From: Candidatus Zixiibacteriota bacterium
GTDB lineage: Bacteria > Zixibacteria > MSB-5A5 > GN15 > JAAZOE01
Reading direction: 5' to 3'
Length of the DNA stretch: 42,770 nt
NCBI GenBank assembly: GCA_030668485.1
Contig: DAOUTW010000036.1
Span: 1-42,770 of the forward strand
The notes beneath the pieces were generated by a model that was not told the origin of the DNA, searched no databases, and was given only the letters and a program-made list of their open reading frames with translations. Position numbers and translations under genes: made by a program. This document shows positions 32,927-42,013 of the stretch, piece by piece; within the stretch, counting starts at the first letter, position 1, and each line of letters starts with the position of its first letter.

Positions 32927-34156
32927 ATGAGATCGTCGGGAATCAGATATCTTGAGATCGACTGGAAACTGGTAACGGCGGCTCTGCTGTTATCGGTAAT
33001 CGGTATCCTGATGATTTTCTCCGCTCAGCATCACAGTGAAGATCCGGCCATGAAAAATTATTATATCAAGCAACTTGTCTGGCTGGTGTTTGCTCTTATC
33101 GCGTTTTTCGTTACCATTTCAATTCCGATACGATTCTATGATTTCTTTGCCTATCTGCTGTATCTGCTACTGATATGTTTATTGATTGCGGTTTTGATAA
33201 TAGGATCGCAGCAGATGGGAGCGGCGCGCTGGTTTTCTCTGGGGCCGGTAAATTTCCAGCCATCGGAATTTGCCAAGTTGGCGGTCTTGCTTGCTCTGGC
33301 GCGGTTTTTTGCTTATACCAAGCTGCCCCCCGAATCGAAACGGCGCCTGGCACTGTCATTTATTATGGTGGCAATCCCGGTTGGTTTGATTCTCAAGCAG
33401 CCCGATTTGGGGACGTCGCTGGTTTATTTCGTCCTGCTTTTTTCGCTCTGGTTCTTTTCCGGATTGCGGCCGCTTTATCTGGTTTTGATCGTCTCGCCGC
33501 TGATTTCGATGATCACCGCTTTTCACTGGCTAACCTGGGCGATATATCTTCTCCTGCTCTTGATTTTGCTGTTTGTCAGGCGGCCGGCTTTGTCCTTCGG
33601 GGTGGTGGTGACGATGGTCAACCTTGCATTCGGGATGATGACGCCGCTGGTCTGGAACCGGCTGGCCGAATACCAGAAGATGAGGATTTTGATTTTCCTT
33701 GATCCCGGCCGCGATCCTCAACGGGCCGGTTATCAGATTATTCAGTCGATTATTTCAGTCGGATCGGGCGGGATTATGGGTAAGGGTTTTCTGGGAGGAT
33801 CGCAGACCCGACTGGAATATCTACCGGTGCGGCATACCGATTTTGTGTTCTCGGTTCTGGGGGAAGAGATCGGTTTTGTAGGTGGATTGATTGTCCTGGG
33901 ATTATTCGGTTATATTCTATACCGGGGCCTGAGAATAGCCGCCAGATGCAGATCCACATTTATGGCGACCGTCGCCTGGGGAGTGGTGACGATCATATTT
34001 TTTCAGATGGTGGTCAATATCGGCATGACACTGGGATTGATGCCGGTAACGGGACTGCCGCTGCCGTTTATGAGTTATGGTGGCACCTCACTGATATTAT
34101 TCTGGGTTCTTATCGGGATGTTGGTCCTGGCCGATTATCGATGGCAGGAGTATTGA
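32927..34156 (+). CDS. rodA: rod shape-determining protein RodA, SEDS glycosyltransferase
   Basis: This 409-residue polytopic protein has ten predicted helices. It has the SEDS landmarks ARWFSLGPVNFQPSEFAKLAVLLALA, LKQPDLGTSLVY, FLDPGRDPQRAGYQIIQSIISVGSGGIMGKGF, LPVRHTDFVFSVLGEEIGF and GLPLPFMSYGGTSL. RodA polymerises glycan strands with PBP2. The ATG at 32927 has GAGG 9 nt upstream; an in-frame TTG at 32918 overlaps the PBP2 gene and was rejected. Confidence 0.95.
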   Translation: MRSSGIRYLEIDWKLVTAALLLSVIGILMIFSAQHHSEDPAMKNYYIKQLVWLVFALIAFFVTISIPIRFYDFFAYLLYLLLICLLIAVLIIGSQQMGAARWFSLGPVNFQPSEFAKLAVLLALARFFAYTKLPPESKRRLALSFIMVAIPVGLILKQPDLGTSLVYFVLLFSLWFFSGLRPLYLVLIVSPLISMITAFHWLTWAIYLLLLLILLFVRRPALSFGVVVTMVNLAFGMMTPLVWNRLAEYQKMRILIFLDPGRDPQRAGYQIIQSIISVGSGGIMGKGFLGGSQTRLEYLPVRHTDFVFSVLGEEIGFVGGLIVLGLFGYILYRGLRIAARCRSTFMATVAWGVVTIIFFQMVVNIGMTLGLMPVTGLPLPFMSYGGTSLILFWVLIGMLVLADYRWQEY

Positions 34157-34227
34157 TAGAATCCCGGTGTTGAATATTCCCGACAGCTTGAATGGAAATT
34201 ATTAATTTGACTTCGCGGAGAAATTTG

Positions 34228-35808
34228 ATGACACGTTATAGAGTTATTAGGCGGCTCATTGTTTTTTGGATGGTACTTTGCATATCCGGTTACGCCTCGG
34301 CGGTTGACCTTCAGACGGTTCTGGACAAACATTTTCAGGCTCTGGGGGGGAAGGACGCGATAGTCGCTTTAGACGCAATTAAAGCGTATTCTTCGATAGA
34401 ATATATGGGGATCTCGGGAAAAACCATCAGTATCGTCAAATTCCCGCGAAAATACTACACCCGGCTTGACCTGGGTGTGATTACGGAAGAAAAGGGGTTT
34501 GATGGTTCGACTGCCTGGACCACCGACGCCAACGGCATCACCCACCGCGATATCCCGGAAGAACTCAAGCCGATGATGAATGAATTATATGTGAGCACTT
34601 ATGCTTACTTGCTTCCGGGAAGGAATCCCGGTCGGACCGTGTATCGGGGGGATACGCTGATCGGCGATCGGGGGTACCACCATCTGGTTATGTATCCCGA
34701 GGGAGGCGATTCGCTTTCGGTCTTTATCAATTCCGATAACGGACGCCTGGAATATCGATCGGAGACCGTTACCGGGATCAAGATGATTACCGCCTACCAC
34801 GATTTCCGGAAAATCGGCGGAGTTGAGGTTCCTTTCGGCATGGATATCGAGACGCCCGGCGCTCCGTATGAAATTACGGCCTGGGTCGATTCGGCGCATA
34901 TCAATCCGAATATCCCCGATTCCCTGTTTTTAATGCCCGGCATATCCTCCAGAGATTTCGCCTTTCCGCCGGAGGATGATTCGGTTGTTATCCCGATGAA
35001 GATGACAGGGAACAATGTTTTCATCGAGGTGATGGTTGACGGTCGGGGACCATTTCTTTTCATGCTCGACAGCGGTTCGGCCTCGACCATCCTGTCCAAA
35101 AAACTCGCCGGAAAGCTGGGGATTAATGTCGATGGCTCGATACCGGCCCGTGGTGTCGGCGGTTTTGGGAGTATCGGTTTCGGAAAGATAGATTCTTTGA
35201 ATATCGGAGGGTTGTCCTGGGGGTTGAAACGGATTACGGTTTTCGATTTCAGTTCGCTCACCGGTGGCAGTCTGGGAAGAATTGAAGGCATTTTGGGATA
35301 TGATTTCTTTACCCGTTTTCCGATGTGGATAAATTTCGACAAAGCGGAACTGGTGCTTTTCGATCCTGACCAGCCGGATTTCTCCCGGCCGGACGATGGC
35401 TTCGATATCGATATTTACTGCCAGATACCGGTCGCCGAACTTATCCTCGACGGGCACCCAATCCGCCTCGCTATCGATCTCGGAGCCCAGATGGGAATTG
35501 TCGTCCAGGGACATTCTCGCTGGTATAAAGAAATGTCAGATAAACTTGATGGAGATATGTTTGAGACGGAAATTCAGGGTGTCGGCGGGATTCAGACGGT
35601 TCGAAATGTACGGGTCGACTCCTTGAATATCGGCGATGTTAGGATAGAGCAGCCGACGGTTATGATAGTCGATGATTATGCCGCGATTCCGTTTCCCGAT
35701 TATATCGAGGGATTTCTAGGGATGGGAATACTGAAACGTTTCAACCTCTTTATAGATTATCCCGATGGGAAAATCTATTTTAAGAATCATGGGCGAAATG
35801 ATAAATAA
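34228..35808 (+). CDS. exported retropepsin-like protein with two aspartyl-protease lobes
   Basis: This 526-residue protein has a signal peptide (cleavage near ASA-VD, residue 25) and an N-terminal domain of about 27-235 that resembles LolA/LolB-type beta folds (FQALGGKDAIVALDAIKAYSSIEYMG, then FDGSTAWT). Two retropepsin-like lobes follow. Lobe 1 (about 260-385) has D281-S-G-S and the later ILGYDF block. Lobe 2 (about 400-515) has D417-L-G-A, where the usual T/S is L, and FLGMGIL. The order is like a bilobal pepsin built of two bacterial single-lobe units, with the second lobe possibly altered. The ATG at 34228 has GGAG 7 nt upstream. It is monocistronic or follows rodA; function beyond peptidase-like is unknown. 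Confidence 0.8.
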   Translation: MTRYRVIRRLIVFWMVLCISGYASAVDLQTVLDKHFQALGGKDAIVALDAIKAYSSIEYMGISGKTISIVKFPRKYYTRLDLGVITEEKGFDGSTAWTTDANGITHRDIPEELKPMMNELYVSTYAYLLPGRNPGRTVYRGDTLIGDRGYHHLVMYPEGGDSLSVFINSDNGRLEYRSETVTGIKMITAYHDFRKIGGVEVPFGMDIETPGAPYEITAWVDSAHINPNIPDSLFLMPGISSRDFAFPPEDDSVVIPMKMTGNNVFIEVMVDGRGPFLFMLDSGSASTILSKKLAGKLGINVDGSIPARGVGGFGSIGFGKIDSLNIGGLSWGLKRITVFDFSSLTGGSLGRIEGILGYDFFTRFPMWINFDKAELVLFDPDQPDFSRPDDGFDIDIYCQIPVAELILDGHPIRLAIDLGAQMGIVVQGHSRWYKEMSDKLDGDMFETEIQGVGGIQTVRNVRVDSLNIGDVRIEQPTVMIVDDYAAIPFPDYIEGFLGMGILKRFNLFIDYPDGKIYFKNHGRNDK

Positions 35809-35905
35809 ATCACGCTTCCGGTCGATATTAAGTTATTGGGGCATTATTAGTTGAGTGTATACTGGCCCCCTCGATTGGTGACCATCTTTTGACCCGGAGG
35901 ATCGA

Positions 35906-37066
35906 TTGAAGATAGGAGTTCTCACCGGCGGCGGCGACTGCCCCGGCCTCAATGCCGTAATAAGGGCGGTAGTCAAGACTGCTATTAATGACTATGACAT
36001 GTCGGTGATAGGTTTTCGGGACAGTTTTGAAGGTCTGATCCTGAATAACTATGTTACTATGGATAAAGGTTCGGTGTCGGGGATTTTATCCCGAGGAGGT
36101 ACCATTTTGGGTACATCCAATCAGGCCGATCCGTTTAAGTATCCCATTCTGCAAAAAGACGAATACATCTATCTTGACCGTTCCCCCGAACTGGTGGCCA
36201 ACTACGAGCGCCTCGGGCTGGATGCCATCGTCGCCATCGGTGGCGACGGGACCATGACGGCGGCGGCAAGCCTGAGCAAACTGGGAATTAACATTATCGG
36301 CGTTCCAAAGACAATAGACAATGACCTCTACGGAACCGATCAGACTTTCGGTTTCGATTCGGCGGTGGTAACCGCGACCGAGGCGATAGATAAAATCCAC
36401 ACCACGGCTCAGTCGCATCACCGGGTGATGATTATCGAAGTCATGGGCAGGTATGCGGGATGGCTGGCTCTGGCATCCGGAGTGGCCGGAGGTGGAGACA
36501 TCATTCTCATACCGGAAATCCCATACGATATCGAAGTCGTCTGTAACAAAGTCCGCGAACGTAATCGGCAGGGTAAGAATTTCTCGATAGTCGTTGTCGG
36601 TGAAGGCGCCAAAATCGAGGGTGGGGACATGGTTGTCAACCGTGTCATCGAAACTTCGCCCGACGCCATCAGGCTCGGAGGGGTCTCCAACCAGTTGGCC
36701 GCTCAGATCGAGGGCCTGACCGGACTGGAAACCCGCGTCACGATATTGGGACATCTCGTTCGTGGCGGTTCGCCGACGGCCTATGATCGTCTTCTGGGTA
36801 CTCATTTCGGCTGCGAGGCAGTAAGGCTGGCGGCCCGGAAAATTTTTGGCCGGCTGGTTGTTCTGAATGGCAGGGATATAGACTCCATCGCTCTCAGCGA
36901 GGTGGCCGGAAAGATAAGGACCGTGCCTTTGGATTCACTCTTAATCAGCGCAGCTCAATCGCTCGGTATTTCACTCGGAGTGGAAAAAGAATCTCTCGAA
37001 AGGCTAAAATCATCAAATAATACGGACGAGAAAACGATCGCTAACAAGAAGGAAGTTGCGACGTAA
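35906..37066 (+). CDS. pfkA: 6-phosphofructokinase, ATP-type signature (PfkA paralogue 1)
   Basis: This 386-residue phosphofructokinase has MKIGVLTGGGDCPGLNAVIRA, the nucleotide-site GGDGT at 112-116, PKTIDND at 134-140 with D138 as catalytic base and K135, and EVMGRYAGWLAL. E. coli PfkA has G at position 104 for ATP; here G115 is at that position, predicting ATP use. K135 (E. coli G124) is the residue usually found in PPi enzymes, so it is the mixed type also seen in some actinobacterial ATP-dependent PFKs. The start is TTG 35906 with GGAGG 5 nt upstream. The C-terminus is extended by about 40 polar residues. A terminator follows, separating it from the next paralogue. Confidence 0.93.
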   Translation: MKIGVLTGGGDCPGLNAVIRAVVKTAINDYDMSVIGFRDSFEGLILNNYVTMDKGSVSGILSRGGTILGTSNQADPFKYPILQKDEYIYLDRSPELVANYERLGLDAIVAIGGDGTMTAAASLSKLGINIIGVPKTIDNDLYGTDQTFGFDSAVVTATEAIDKIHTTAQSHHRVMIIEVMGRYAGWLALASGVAGGGDIILIPEIPYDIEVVCNKVRERNRQGKNFSIVVVGEGAKIEGGDMVVNRVIETSPDAIRLGGVSNQLAAQIEGLTGLETRVTILGHLVRGGSPTAYDRLLGTHFGCEAVRLAARKIFGRLVVLNGRDIDSIALSEVAGKIRTVPLDSLLISAAQSLGISLGVEKESLERLKSSNNTDEKTIANKKEVAT

Positions 37067-37078
37067 GCTATAGATAGG

Positions 37079-37129
37079 GCCGAGGTTATTGAGATCCATT
37101 TTGGGTGGCATAATAACCGGCAGGTTTTT
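37079..37129 (+). terminator. intrinsic terminator between the two phosphofructokinase genes
   Basis: GGTTATT (37084-37090) pairs with AATAACC (37112-37118), extended by GCC/GGC across a 2-nt bulge, around a 21-nt loop. AGGTTTTT follows. Thus the second gene needs its own promoter. Confidence 0.6.
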
Positions 37130-37131
37130 AA

Positions 37132-37159
37132 TTGACTGCCTATCGACCCACGATATATT
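37132..37159 (+). promoter_or_regulatory. predicted sigma70 promoter for the PPi-type phosphofructokinase and the glycolysis operon
   Basis: TTGACT (37132-37137), a 16-nt spacer and TATATT (37154-37159), just after the terminator. A start near 37167 gives a short leader with GGGAGG. Confidence 0.6.
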
Positions 37160-37189
37160 GACGACGTTCATAGATATTGGGAGGATACA

Positions 37190-38236
37190 TTGAAGGTAGG
37201 AGTTCTTACAGGAGGGGGCGATTGCCCCGGACTTAACGCGGTTATTCGCGCCATCGCACGCAAGGGAATTATTCGGTACGGCTATGTGATATACGGAATT
37301 TACCAGGGGTGGAAGGGGTTGCTTGAAGACGGCCTGGTTCATCCTATCGATTTGTCCGACACCAGCGGTATTCTGCCAAAAGGCGGAACCATTTTGAGAA
37401 CCTCCCGCACCAATCCATACAAGGTCGAAGACGGTGAGAGAAAAGTCCTCGAAAGCATCAAGAAAAACCGAATCGACGCCCTTATCGCAATCGGCGGCGA
37501 TGATACTCTCGGTGTAGCCGCCAAATTGTATGAAAAAGGAATCAAGATTGTCGGCGTCCCCAAAACAATTGACAATGATATTTACGGCACCGATAGAACT
37601 TTCGGTTTTGATACCGCCGTCAATATTGCCACCGATGCCATCGACAGGATTCATACCACGGCCGAATCGCATAACCGGGTTATGGTGGTCGAGGTTATGG
37701 GCCGTCATGCCGGATGGATAGCTATCGAGTCAGGCCTGGCCGGCGGGGCCGATATGATTCTTATCCCGGAACGCCCATTCAATATGGATGACGTATGCAC
37801 TCTGATCAAGCGCCGTCATGAACGAGGCAAAGACTTTTCGATCGTGGTCGTTGCTGAAGGTGCCTTGATTAAAACTTCGGAACATCCCGAGGGCACCGAA
37901 ATCACTCAGGACGGTTCGGTCGACGAATTCGGAAACGTCCGCCTCGGCGGTGTCGGAAATTTTGTGGCCATGGGTATCGAAAACCGCCTTGGATTCGAAT
38001 CGCGAGTGGTTATCCTCGGTCATGTCCAGCGCGGCGGATCACCTACCGCTTTTGATCGAATGCTTGGAACCAGGTATGGAATAAAGGCTATAGACCTTGT
38101 TCATAAGGGTCAGTTTGGTAATTTTGCCGCCTTAAAAGGAAGCGAGATTGTGGCGGTGCCCCTGGCTGATATGGCGGGGAAAACGAGAACCGTTGATGAT
38201 GAACTTTATGAAATGGCCGAGGTGTTTTTTGGCTAA
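37190..38236 (+). CDS. pfp: phosphofructokinase, PPi-type signature (PfkA paralogue 2)
   Basis: This 348-residue paralogue of the preceding enzyme shares the glycine-rich start, PKTIDND (D128 catalytic, K125) and EVMGRHAGWIAI. Its nucleotide-site motif is GGDDT (102-106) with D105, and K125 is present; D at the E. coli 104 position with K at 124 is the mark of PPi-dependent phosphofructokinase, which works reversibly. This predicts PPi use, from known family residues and not from assay. The start is TTG 37190 with GGGAGG 5 nt upstream, in the same style as paralogue 1. The outer-membrane protein gene overlaps its stop. Confidence 0.92.
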   Translation: MKVGVLTGGGDCPGLNAVIRAIARKGIIRYGYVIYGIYQGWKGLLEDGLVHPIDLSDTSGILPKGGTILRTSRTNPYKVEDGERKVLESIKKNRIDALIAIGGDDTLGVAAKLYEKGIKIVGVPKTIDNDIYGTDRTFGFDTAVNIATDAIDRIHTTAESHNRVMVVEVMGRHAGWIAIESGLAGGADMILIPERPFNMDDVCTLIKRRHERGKDFSIVVVAEGALIKTSEHPEGTEITQDGSVDEFGNVRLGGVGNFVAMGIENRLGFESRVVILGHVQRGGSPTAFDRMLGTRYGIKAIDLVHKGQFGNFAALKGSEIVAVPLADMAGKTRTVDDELYEMAEVFFG

Positions 38237-38918
38237 GACACCCTTTCTTTGCCTGACTGCACTACTTTTCGTTTTCATAGTCTCGACCGGATTTTCCGTG
38301 GCCGCTGAAAAACGATCGGGCGACCGGTTACTCGATGCCGAATATTCGATGGTCGGCCTGCGCCTCGGGTTCTGGGCCGATTTGTCGAAATCGAACGGGA
38401 TTGTCGATACGACCATAGATGCCGATTTGCCGAATGCCGGATTTTACACCGAATTATTCATCGATTATCGTCTGGCGCGACCTTTGTTTGTAGAAATGTC
38501 GTTCGGTATTGCCAGCCGCGGCGATATAATTATTACGAATTCCGACGACAGATATATCGGAACACTTAATCTTTATCCCGTTTTACTGCAATTGAAACTG
38601 TCGCCGCTGGCGGGTAGGACCCGATCCTTCCAGCCGTTCATCATTGGCGGAGGAGGGCTTGTTTTTGGGAGACAGAGTATTGATATTATCGATTACGGTC
38701 CCGATGGGAGTTACAATTATGATCTTCTCAACAGGACTGAAATCGATTTTATCGGCGTTTTCGGAGGCGGTGTCGATCTGGCGATTTCCGAGCAATTAGG
38801 TTTAAGTATAGCTGCCAAGTACCACCCTGTTAAATTTACGGATAGCCTGGCGGGAGTCAGAGAGTTTACCGGGATATCGTTTTCGATTGGGGTGTCGTAC
38901 TTTCTTCATAAAAAATAG
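38229..38918 (+). CDS. outer-membrane beta-barrel protein
   Basis: This 229-residue protein has a signal peptide with a hydrophobic core (TALLFVFIVSTGFSVA) and cleavage near residue 23. Many short amphipathic strands follow, such as GLRLGFWADLSK, FYTELFIDYRLARPLFVEMSFGIASRG, LQLKLSPLAG and EFTGISFSIGVSYFLHKK, ending in a strand with a C-terminal aromatic. The size and the closing strand fit an OmpA-like or OmpW-like eight-stranded barrel. The start is a TTG at 38229, supported by GAGGTG 4 nt upstream and by a complete signal peptide; it overlaps the stop of the preceding gene by 8 nt. The reason for its place among glycolysis genes is unknown. Confidence 0.75.
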   Translation: MAKTPFLCLTALLFVFIVSTGFSVAAEKRSGDRLLDAEYSMVGLRLGFWADLSKSNGIVDTTIDADLPNAGFYTELFIDYRLARPLFVEMSFGIASRGDIIITNSDDRYIGTLNLYPVLLQLKLSPLAGRTRSFQPFIIGGGGLVFGRQSIDIIDYGPDGSYNYDLLNRTEIDFIGVFGGGVDLAISEQLGLSIAAKYHPVKFTDSLAGVREFTGISFSIGVSYFLHKK

Positions 38919-38944
38919 CTGTCTTATGGAACATGGAGGATAGG

Positions 38945-39943
38945 ATGTCAATTAAGGTTGGAATTAATGGTTTCGGTCGTATCGGTCGCCTGGTTTTTCG
39001 GGCCGCCATGCAGGGCAAGAATGATATAGAAGTGGTCGGGATCAACGATATCACCGACGCCAAAACTCTGGCTCATCTTCTCAAGTACGACTCAGCTCAG
39101 GGCAAGTACCCCGGCGAGGTCAAGCCCGGTAGGGATTCTCTGGTCGTTGATGGAAAGACGATTCCGGTCAGCGCCGAACGCGATCCCGGCAATTTGCCGT
39201 GGGGCAATCTGGGCGTGGAAATTGTGGTCGAATCGACCGGGCTGTTCCGCACTAAAGAGGCTGCATCCAAGCATATATCTGCTGGCGCCAAAAAGGTCTT
39301 GATCTCAGCTCCCGGTAAAGGAGATGACGGCACTTTCATTCTGGGCGTGAACGACGAATTATATGATCCGGCCAAGCATGATGTGATCACTATCGGATCC
39401 TGCACCACCAATTGCCTGGCTCCGGTGTGCAAAGTCCTGGTCGATAATTTTGGTATCGAAAAAGGGTTTATGACGACCATCCATGCCTACACCAGCGACC
39501 AGCGTCTTCTCGACGCACCTCACAAGGACTTGCGCCGCGCACGTTCAGCGGCCCTTTCGATGATTCCCACCACAACCGGCGCCGCCAAGGCGATCGCGCT
39601 GGTAGTTCCGGAACTTCAGGGCAGGATGGACGGCTGCGCCATCCGGGTTCCCACTCCGGTAAGCTCCATTGTTGACCTGGCGGTCAATCTCGAAAAAGAG
39701 GCGACAGTCGAGGAAATCAATGCCGCGATGAAAAAGGCTGCCGACGGACGGATGAAAGGGTTCCTCGAATATTGCGAAGATCCGATCGTTTCCATCGACG
39801 TCACCGGTAATCCGCATTCATCGGTGTTCGATTCGGCGATGACCATGGCCTCCGGCAAATTTGCCAAGGTATTCAGTTGGTATGACAACGAATGGGGCTT
39901 TTCCAGCCGCATGGTTGACATGATCGGTAAAATGCCGGGCTAA
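38945..39943 (+). CDS. gap: glyceraldehyde-3-phosphate dehydrogenase, type I
   Basis: This 332-residue enzyme has the Rossmann start SIKVGINGFGRIGRLVFRAA, NAD-site GIND, the catalytic C153 in GSCTTNCLAPV, and the GTTTGAAKAI-type segment (MIPTTTGAAKAI). It converts glyceraldehyde 3-phosphate to 1,3-bisphosphoglycerate. The ATG at 38945 has GGAGG 5 nt upstream; the upstream in-frame ATG at 38933 precedes this site. It is followed by pgk and tpiA, an arrangement found in many bacteria. A hairpin separates it from pgk. Confidence 0.97.
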   Translation: MSIKVGINGFGRIGRLVFRAAMQGKNDIEVVGINDITDAKTLAHLLKYDSAQGKYPGEVKPGRDSLVVDGKTIPVSAERDPGNLPWGNLGVEIVVESTGLFRTKEAASKHISAGAKKVLISAPGKGDDGTFILGVNDELYDPAKHDVITIGSCTTNCLAPVCKVLVDNFGIEKGFMTTIHAYTSDQRLLDAPHKDLRRARSAALSMIPTTTGAAKAIALVVPELQGRMDGCAIRVPTPVSSIVDLAVNLEKEATVEEINAAMKKAADGRMKGFLEYCEDPIVSIDVTGNPHSSVFDSAMTMASGKFAKVFSWYDNEWGFSSRMVDMIGKMPG

Positions 39944-39949
39944 AATCTT

Positions 39950-39980
39950 AATCGGCGGATCATCTTGTGATTCGCCGATT
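39950..39980 (+). terminator. hairpin between gap and pgk
   Basis: AATCGGCG (39950-39957) pairs with CGCCGATT (39973-39980). No T-tract follows, so it is more likely an mRNA-processing or stability element, or a partial terminator that tunes gap versus pgk. Confidence 0.45.
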
Positions 39981-40024
39981 ATTCCAAATAAATCTTCCGG
40001 ATCGAACGGTCTACAGGAGTCAAT

Positions 40025-41233
40025 ATGAACAAATTGACGATTAAGGACATAAACTGCGCCGGCAAGAAAGTCCTGGTGCGAGTCGATTATAATGTTCCCC
40101 TCGATGAGAGGCAGAGGATTACGGACGATACCCGTATCGTCGCGTCGTTGCCGACCGTCAGAAAGATCCTCGAGGACGGTGGTCGGGCAATTCTGTGCAG
40201 CCATCTTGGACGCCCGAAAGGGAAAGTCGTGCCGGAGATGAGTCTGCGCCCGGTAGCCGAACATCTGGCCGACCTGCTTGACAGACCGGTCAAGTTTGCC
40301 GCCGATTGTGTCGGCGATGAACCGACTCAGAAAGCGGCCGATCTGAAAGACGGACAATGCCTGCTTCTGGAAAATCTTCGCTTCCACAAAGAGGAAACCG
40401 ACAACGATACGGAGTTTGCCAAACAACTTGCTTCGCTGGCGGAGCTTTATGTCAATGACGCTTTCGGGACGGCTCATCGGGCTCATGCCTCGACCGAGGG
40501 AGTGACAAAATATTTCGATAAAGCGGTGGCCGGTTTTCTAATTGAGAAAGAACTGAAATATCTCGGTCAGGCGTTGGCCGATCCGAAGCGGCCGTTTACG
40601 GCGGTTCTCGGGGGAGCCAAAATCTCCGGTAAAATCGATGTCATAAACAGCTTGTTCGATAAGGTTGAGAATCTTCTTATTGGTGGCGGCATGGCGTTCA
40701 CCTTCTTCAAAGCGATGGGTAAAGAGATCGGCCAGTCCCTGCTGGATGAAGAGAAGCTTGAATTGGCAGGGGAGATTCTGGAAAAGGCCAAAGGCAAAAA
40801 GGCCAATTTCCATTTGCCGGTCGACTGCGTGGTGGCGGCTGAAATTAAGGAACAGGCGGAAGTCAGGATAGTCGGGATCGACGAAATTCCTAACGATATG
40901 AAAGGTCTCGATATCGGTCCGCGGACGCTACTGAAATATTCGGAGATCCTCCATCAGTCGAAAACTATCGTCTGGAACGGCCCTATGGGGGTGTTTGAGG
41001 TTGATAAGTTTTCTTTGGGAACGGTTGGTCTGGCCGGGCAGTTAGCCAAGGCGACTGACAATGGCGCGGTTTCGATAATCGGCGGTGGCGATTCGGCGGC
41101 GGCGGCGATCAAGGCCGGGGTCCGCGACCGGATATCGCATATTTCAACCGGCGGCGGGGCTTCGCTGGAATTCCTGGAAGGGAAGACCTTGCCCGGAATA
41201 GCCGCCTTGACAGATGCCTCGGTGAAGGTTTAG
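40025..41233 (+). CDS. pgk: phosphoglycerate kinase
   Basis: This 402-residue two-domain kinase has [63 protein letters not shown], and WNGPMGVFE and GGGDSAAA in the nucleotide domain. It transfers phosphate from 1,3-bisphosphoglycerate to ADP. AGGAG lies 7 nt before the ATG. tpiA follows after 9 nt. Length and motifs are complete. Confidence 0.98.
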   Translation: MNKLTIKDINCAGKKVLVRVDYNVPLDERQRITDDTRIVASLPTVRKILEDGGRAILCSHLGRPKGKVVPEMSLRPVAEHLADLLDRPVKFAADCVGDEPTQKAADLKDGQCLLLENLRFHKEETDNDTEFAKQLASLAELYVNDAFGTAHRAHASTEGVTKYFDKAVAGFLIEKELKYLGQALADPKRPFTAVLGGAKISGKIDVINSLFDKVENLLIGGGMAFTFFKAMGKEIGQSLLDEEKLELAGEILEKAKGKKANFHLPVDCVVAAEIKEQAEVRIVGIDEIPNDMKGLDIGPRTLLKYSEILHQSKTIVWNGPMGVFEVDKFSLGTVGLAGQLAKATDNGAVSIIGGGDSAAAAIKAGVRDRISHISTGGGASLEFLEGKTLPGIAALTDASVKV

Positions 41234-41242
41234 GAGGAGATT

Positions 41243-41998
41243 GTGAGACGCAAAATAATTGCCGGCAATTGGAAGATGAATAAGACAGTCGTCGATGGCC
41301 AGGCTCTGGTGGGAGAGATTAAGAAGGAAGTCGGTAAAGTCAACGATCCGGTGGTCCTGGTTTGCCCGCCATTTACTGCCTTGACCGAAGTTGCCATGGC
41401 CTTGAAAGACAGTGAAATACAGATCGGCGGGCAGCATATGCACGAGGCCGATTCGGGCGCTTATACCGGCGAGATCTCGGCGGAAATGCTATTGACAAGC
41501 GGTTGCACCTATGTTATATTGGGCCACTCTGAAAGAAGGGCTCTTTTTTCGGAGACCGATAAGCTGGTGAATGCCAAGGCCCAAAAGGCTCTGGCGGCCG
41601 GTTTGATTCCGATTGTGTGCGTCGGTGAAACGCTCGAGCAGCGTGAGAGCGGCGCCATGGAGAAGGTAATCGAGGAGCAGATATCGGGCTCACTCGATTC
41701 TTTGTCTGAATCGGATATGAAAAAGACGGTTATTGCTTATGAGCCGGTCTGGGCGATTGGGACCGGCAAAGTGGCGACGCCGGAGCAGGCGGAAGAAGTT
41801 CATGTTTATATTCGCCGGCTGCTGGCCAAAACTTATGGTGACGAAACCGCAAATGAAGTGACGATTCTTTACGGAGGTTCGGTTAAGGCGTCCAACGCCG
41901 ACGGATTATTCGAGAAGGAAAATATTGACGGTGCCCTGATAGGGGGTGCCAGCCTGAAGGCCGATGAGTTTACGGCGATTGTCAAGGCGATGATGTAG
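41243..41998 (+). CDS. tpiA: triosephosphate isomerase
   Basis: This 251-residue TIM barrel has substrate-binding N9-W10-K11, catalytic H95 in VILGHSERR and E167 in AYEPVWAIGTGK, plus the phosphate-binding VTILYGGSVKASNADGLF. It interconverts DHAP and glyceraldehyde 3-phosphate. The start is GTG 41243 with AGGAGGAG upstream. It is followed by secG after 15 nt, a common neighbour of tpiA. Confidence 0.98.
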   Translation: MRRKIIAGNWKMNKTVVDGQALVGEIKKEVGKVNDPVVLVCPPFTALTEVAMALKDSEIQIGGQHMHEADSGAYTGEISAEMLLTSGCTYVILGHSERRALFSETDKLVNAKAQKALAAGLIPIVCVGETLEQRESGAMEKVIEEQISGSLDSLSESDMKKTVIAYEPVWAIGTGKVATPEQAEEVHVYIRRLLAKTYGDETANEVTILYGGSVKASNADGLFEKENIDGALIGGASLKADEFTAIVKAMM

Positions 41999-42013
41999 AG
42001 TGGAGGAAAGACT

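Noticed and set aside
34157-34227. Promoter for the retropepsin-like gene
   Set aside because: TTGATA and TATTCC occur with 16-nt spacing, but the -10 match is poor, so I cannot support it.
35809-35905. Promoter for the first phosphofructokinase
   Set aside because: TATACT at 35858-35863 is a fair -10 element, but no -35 element with acceptable spacing is visible, so I did not list it.
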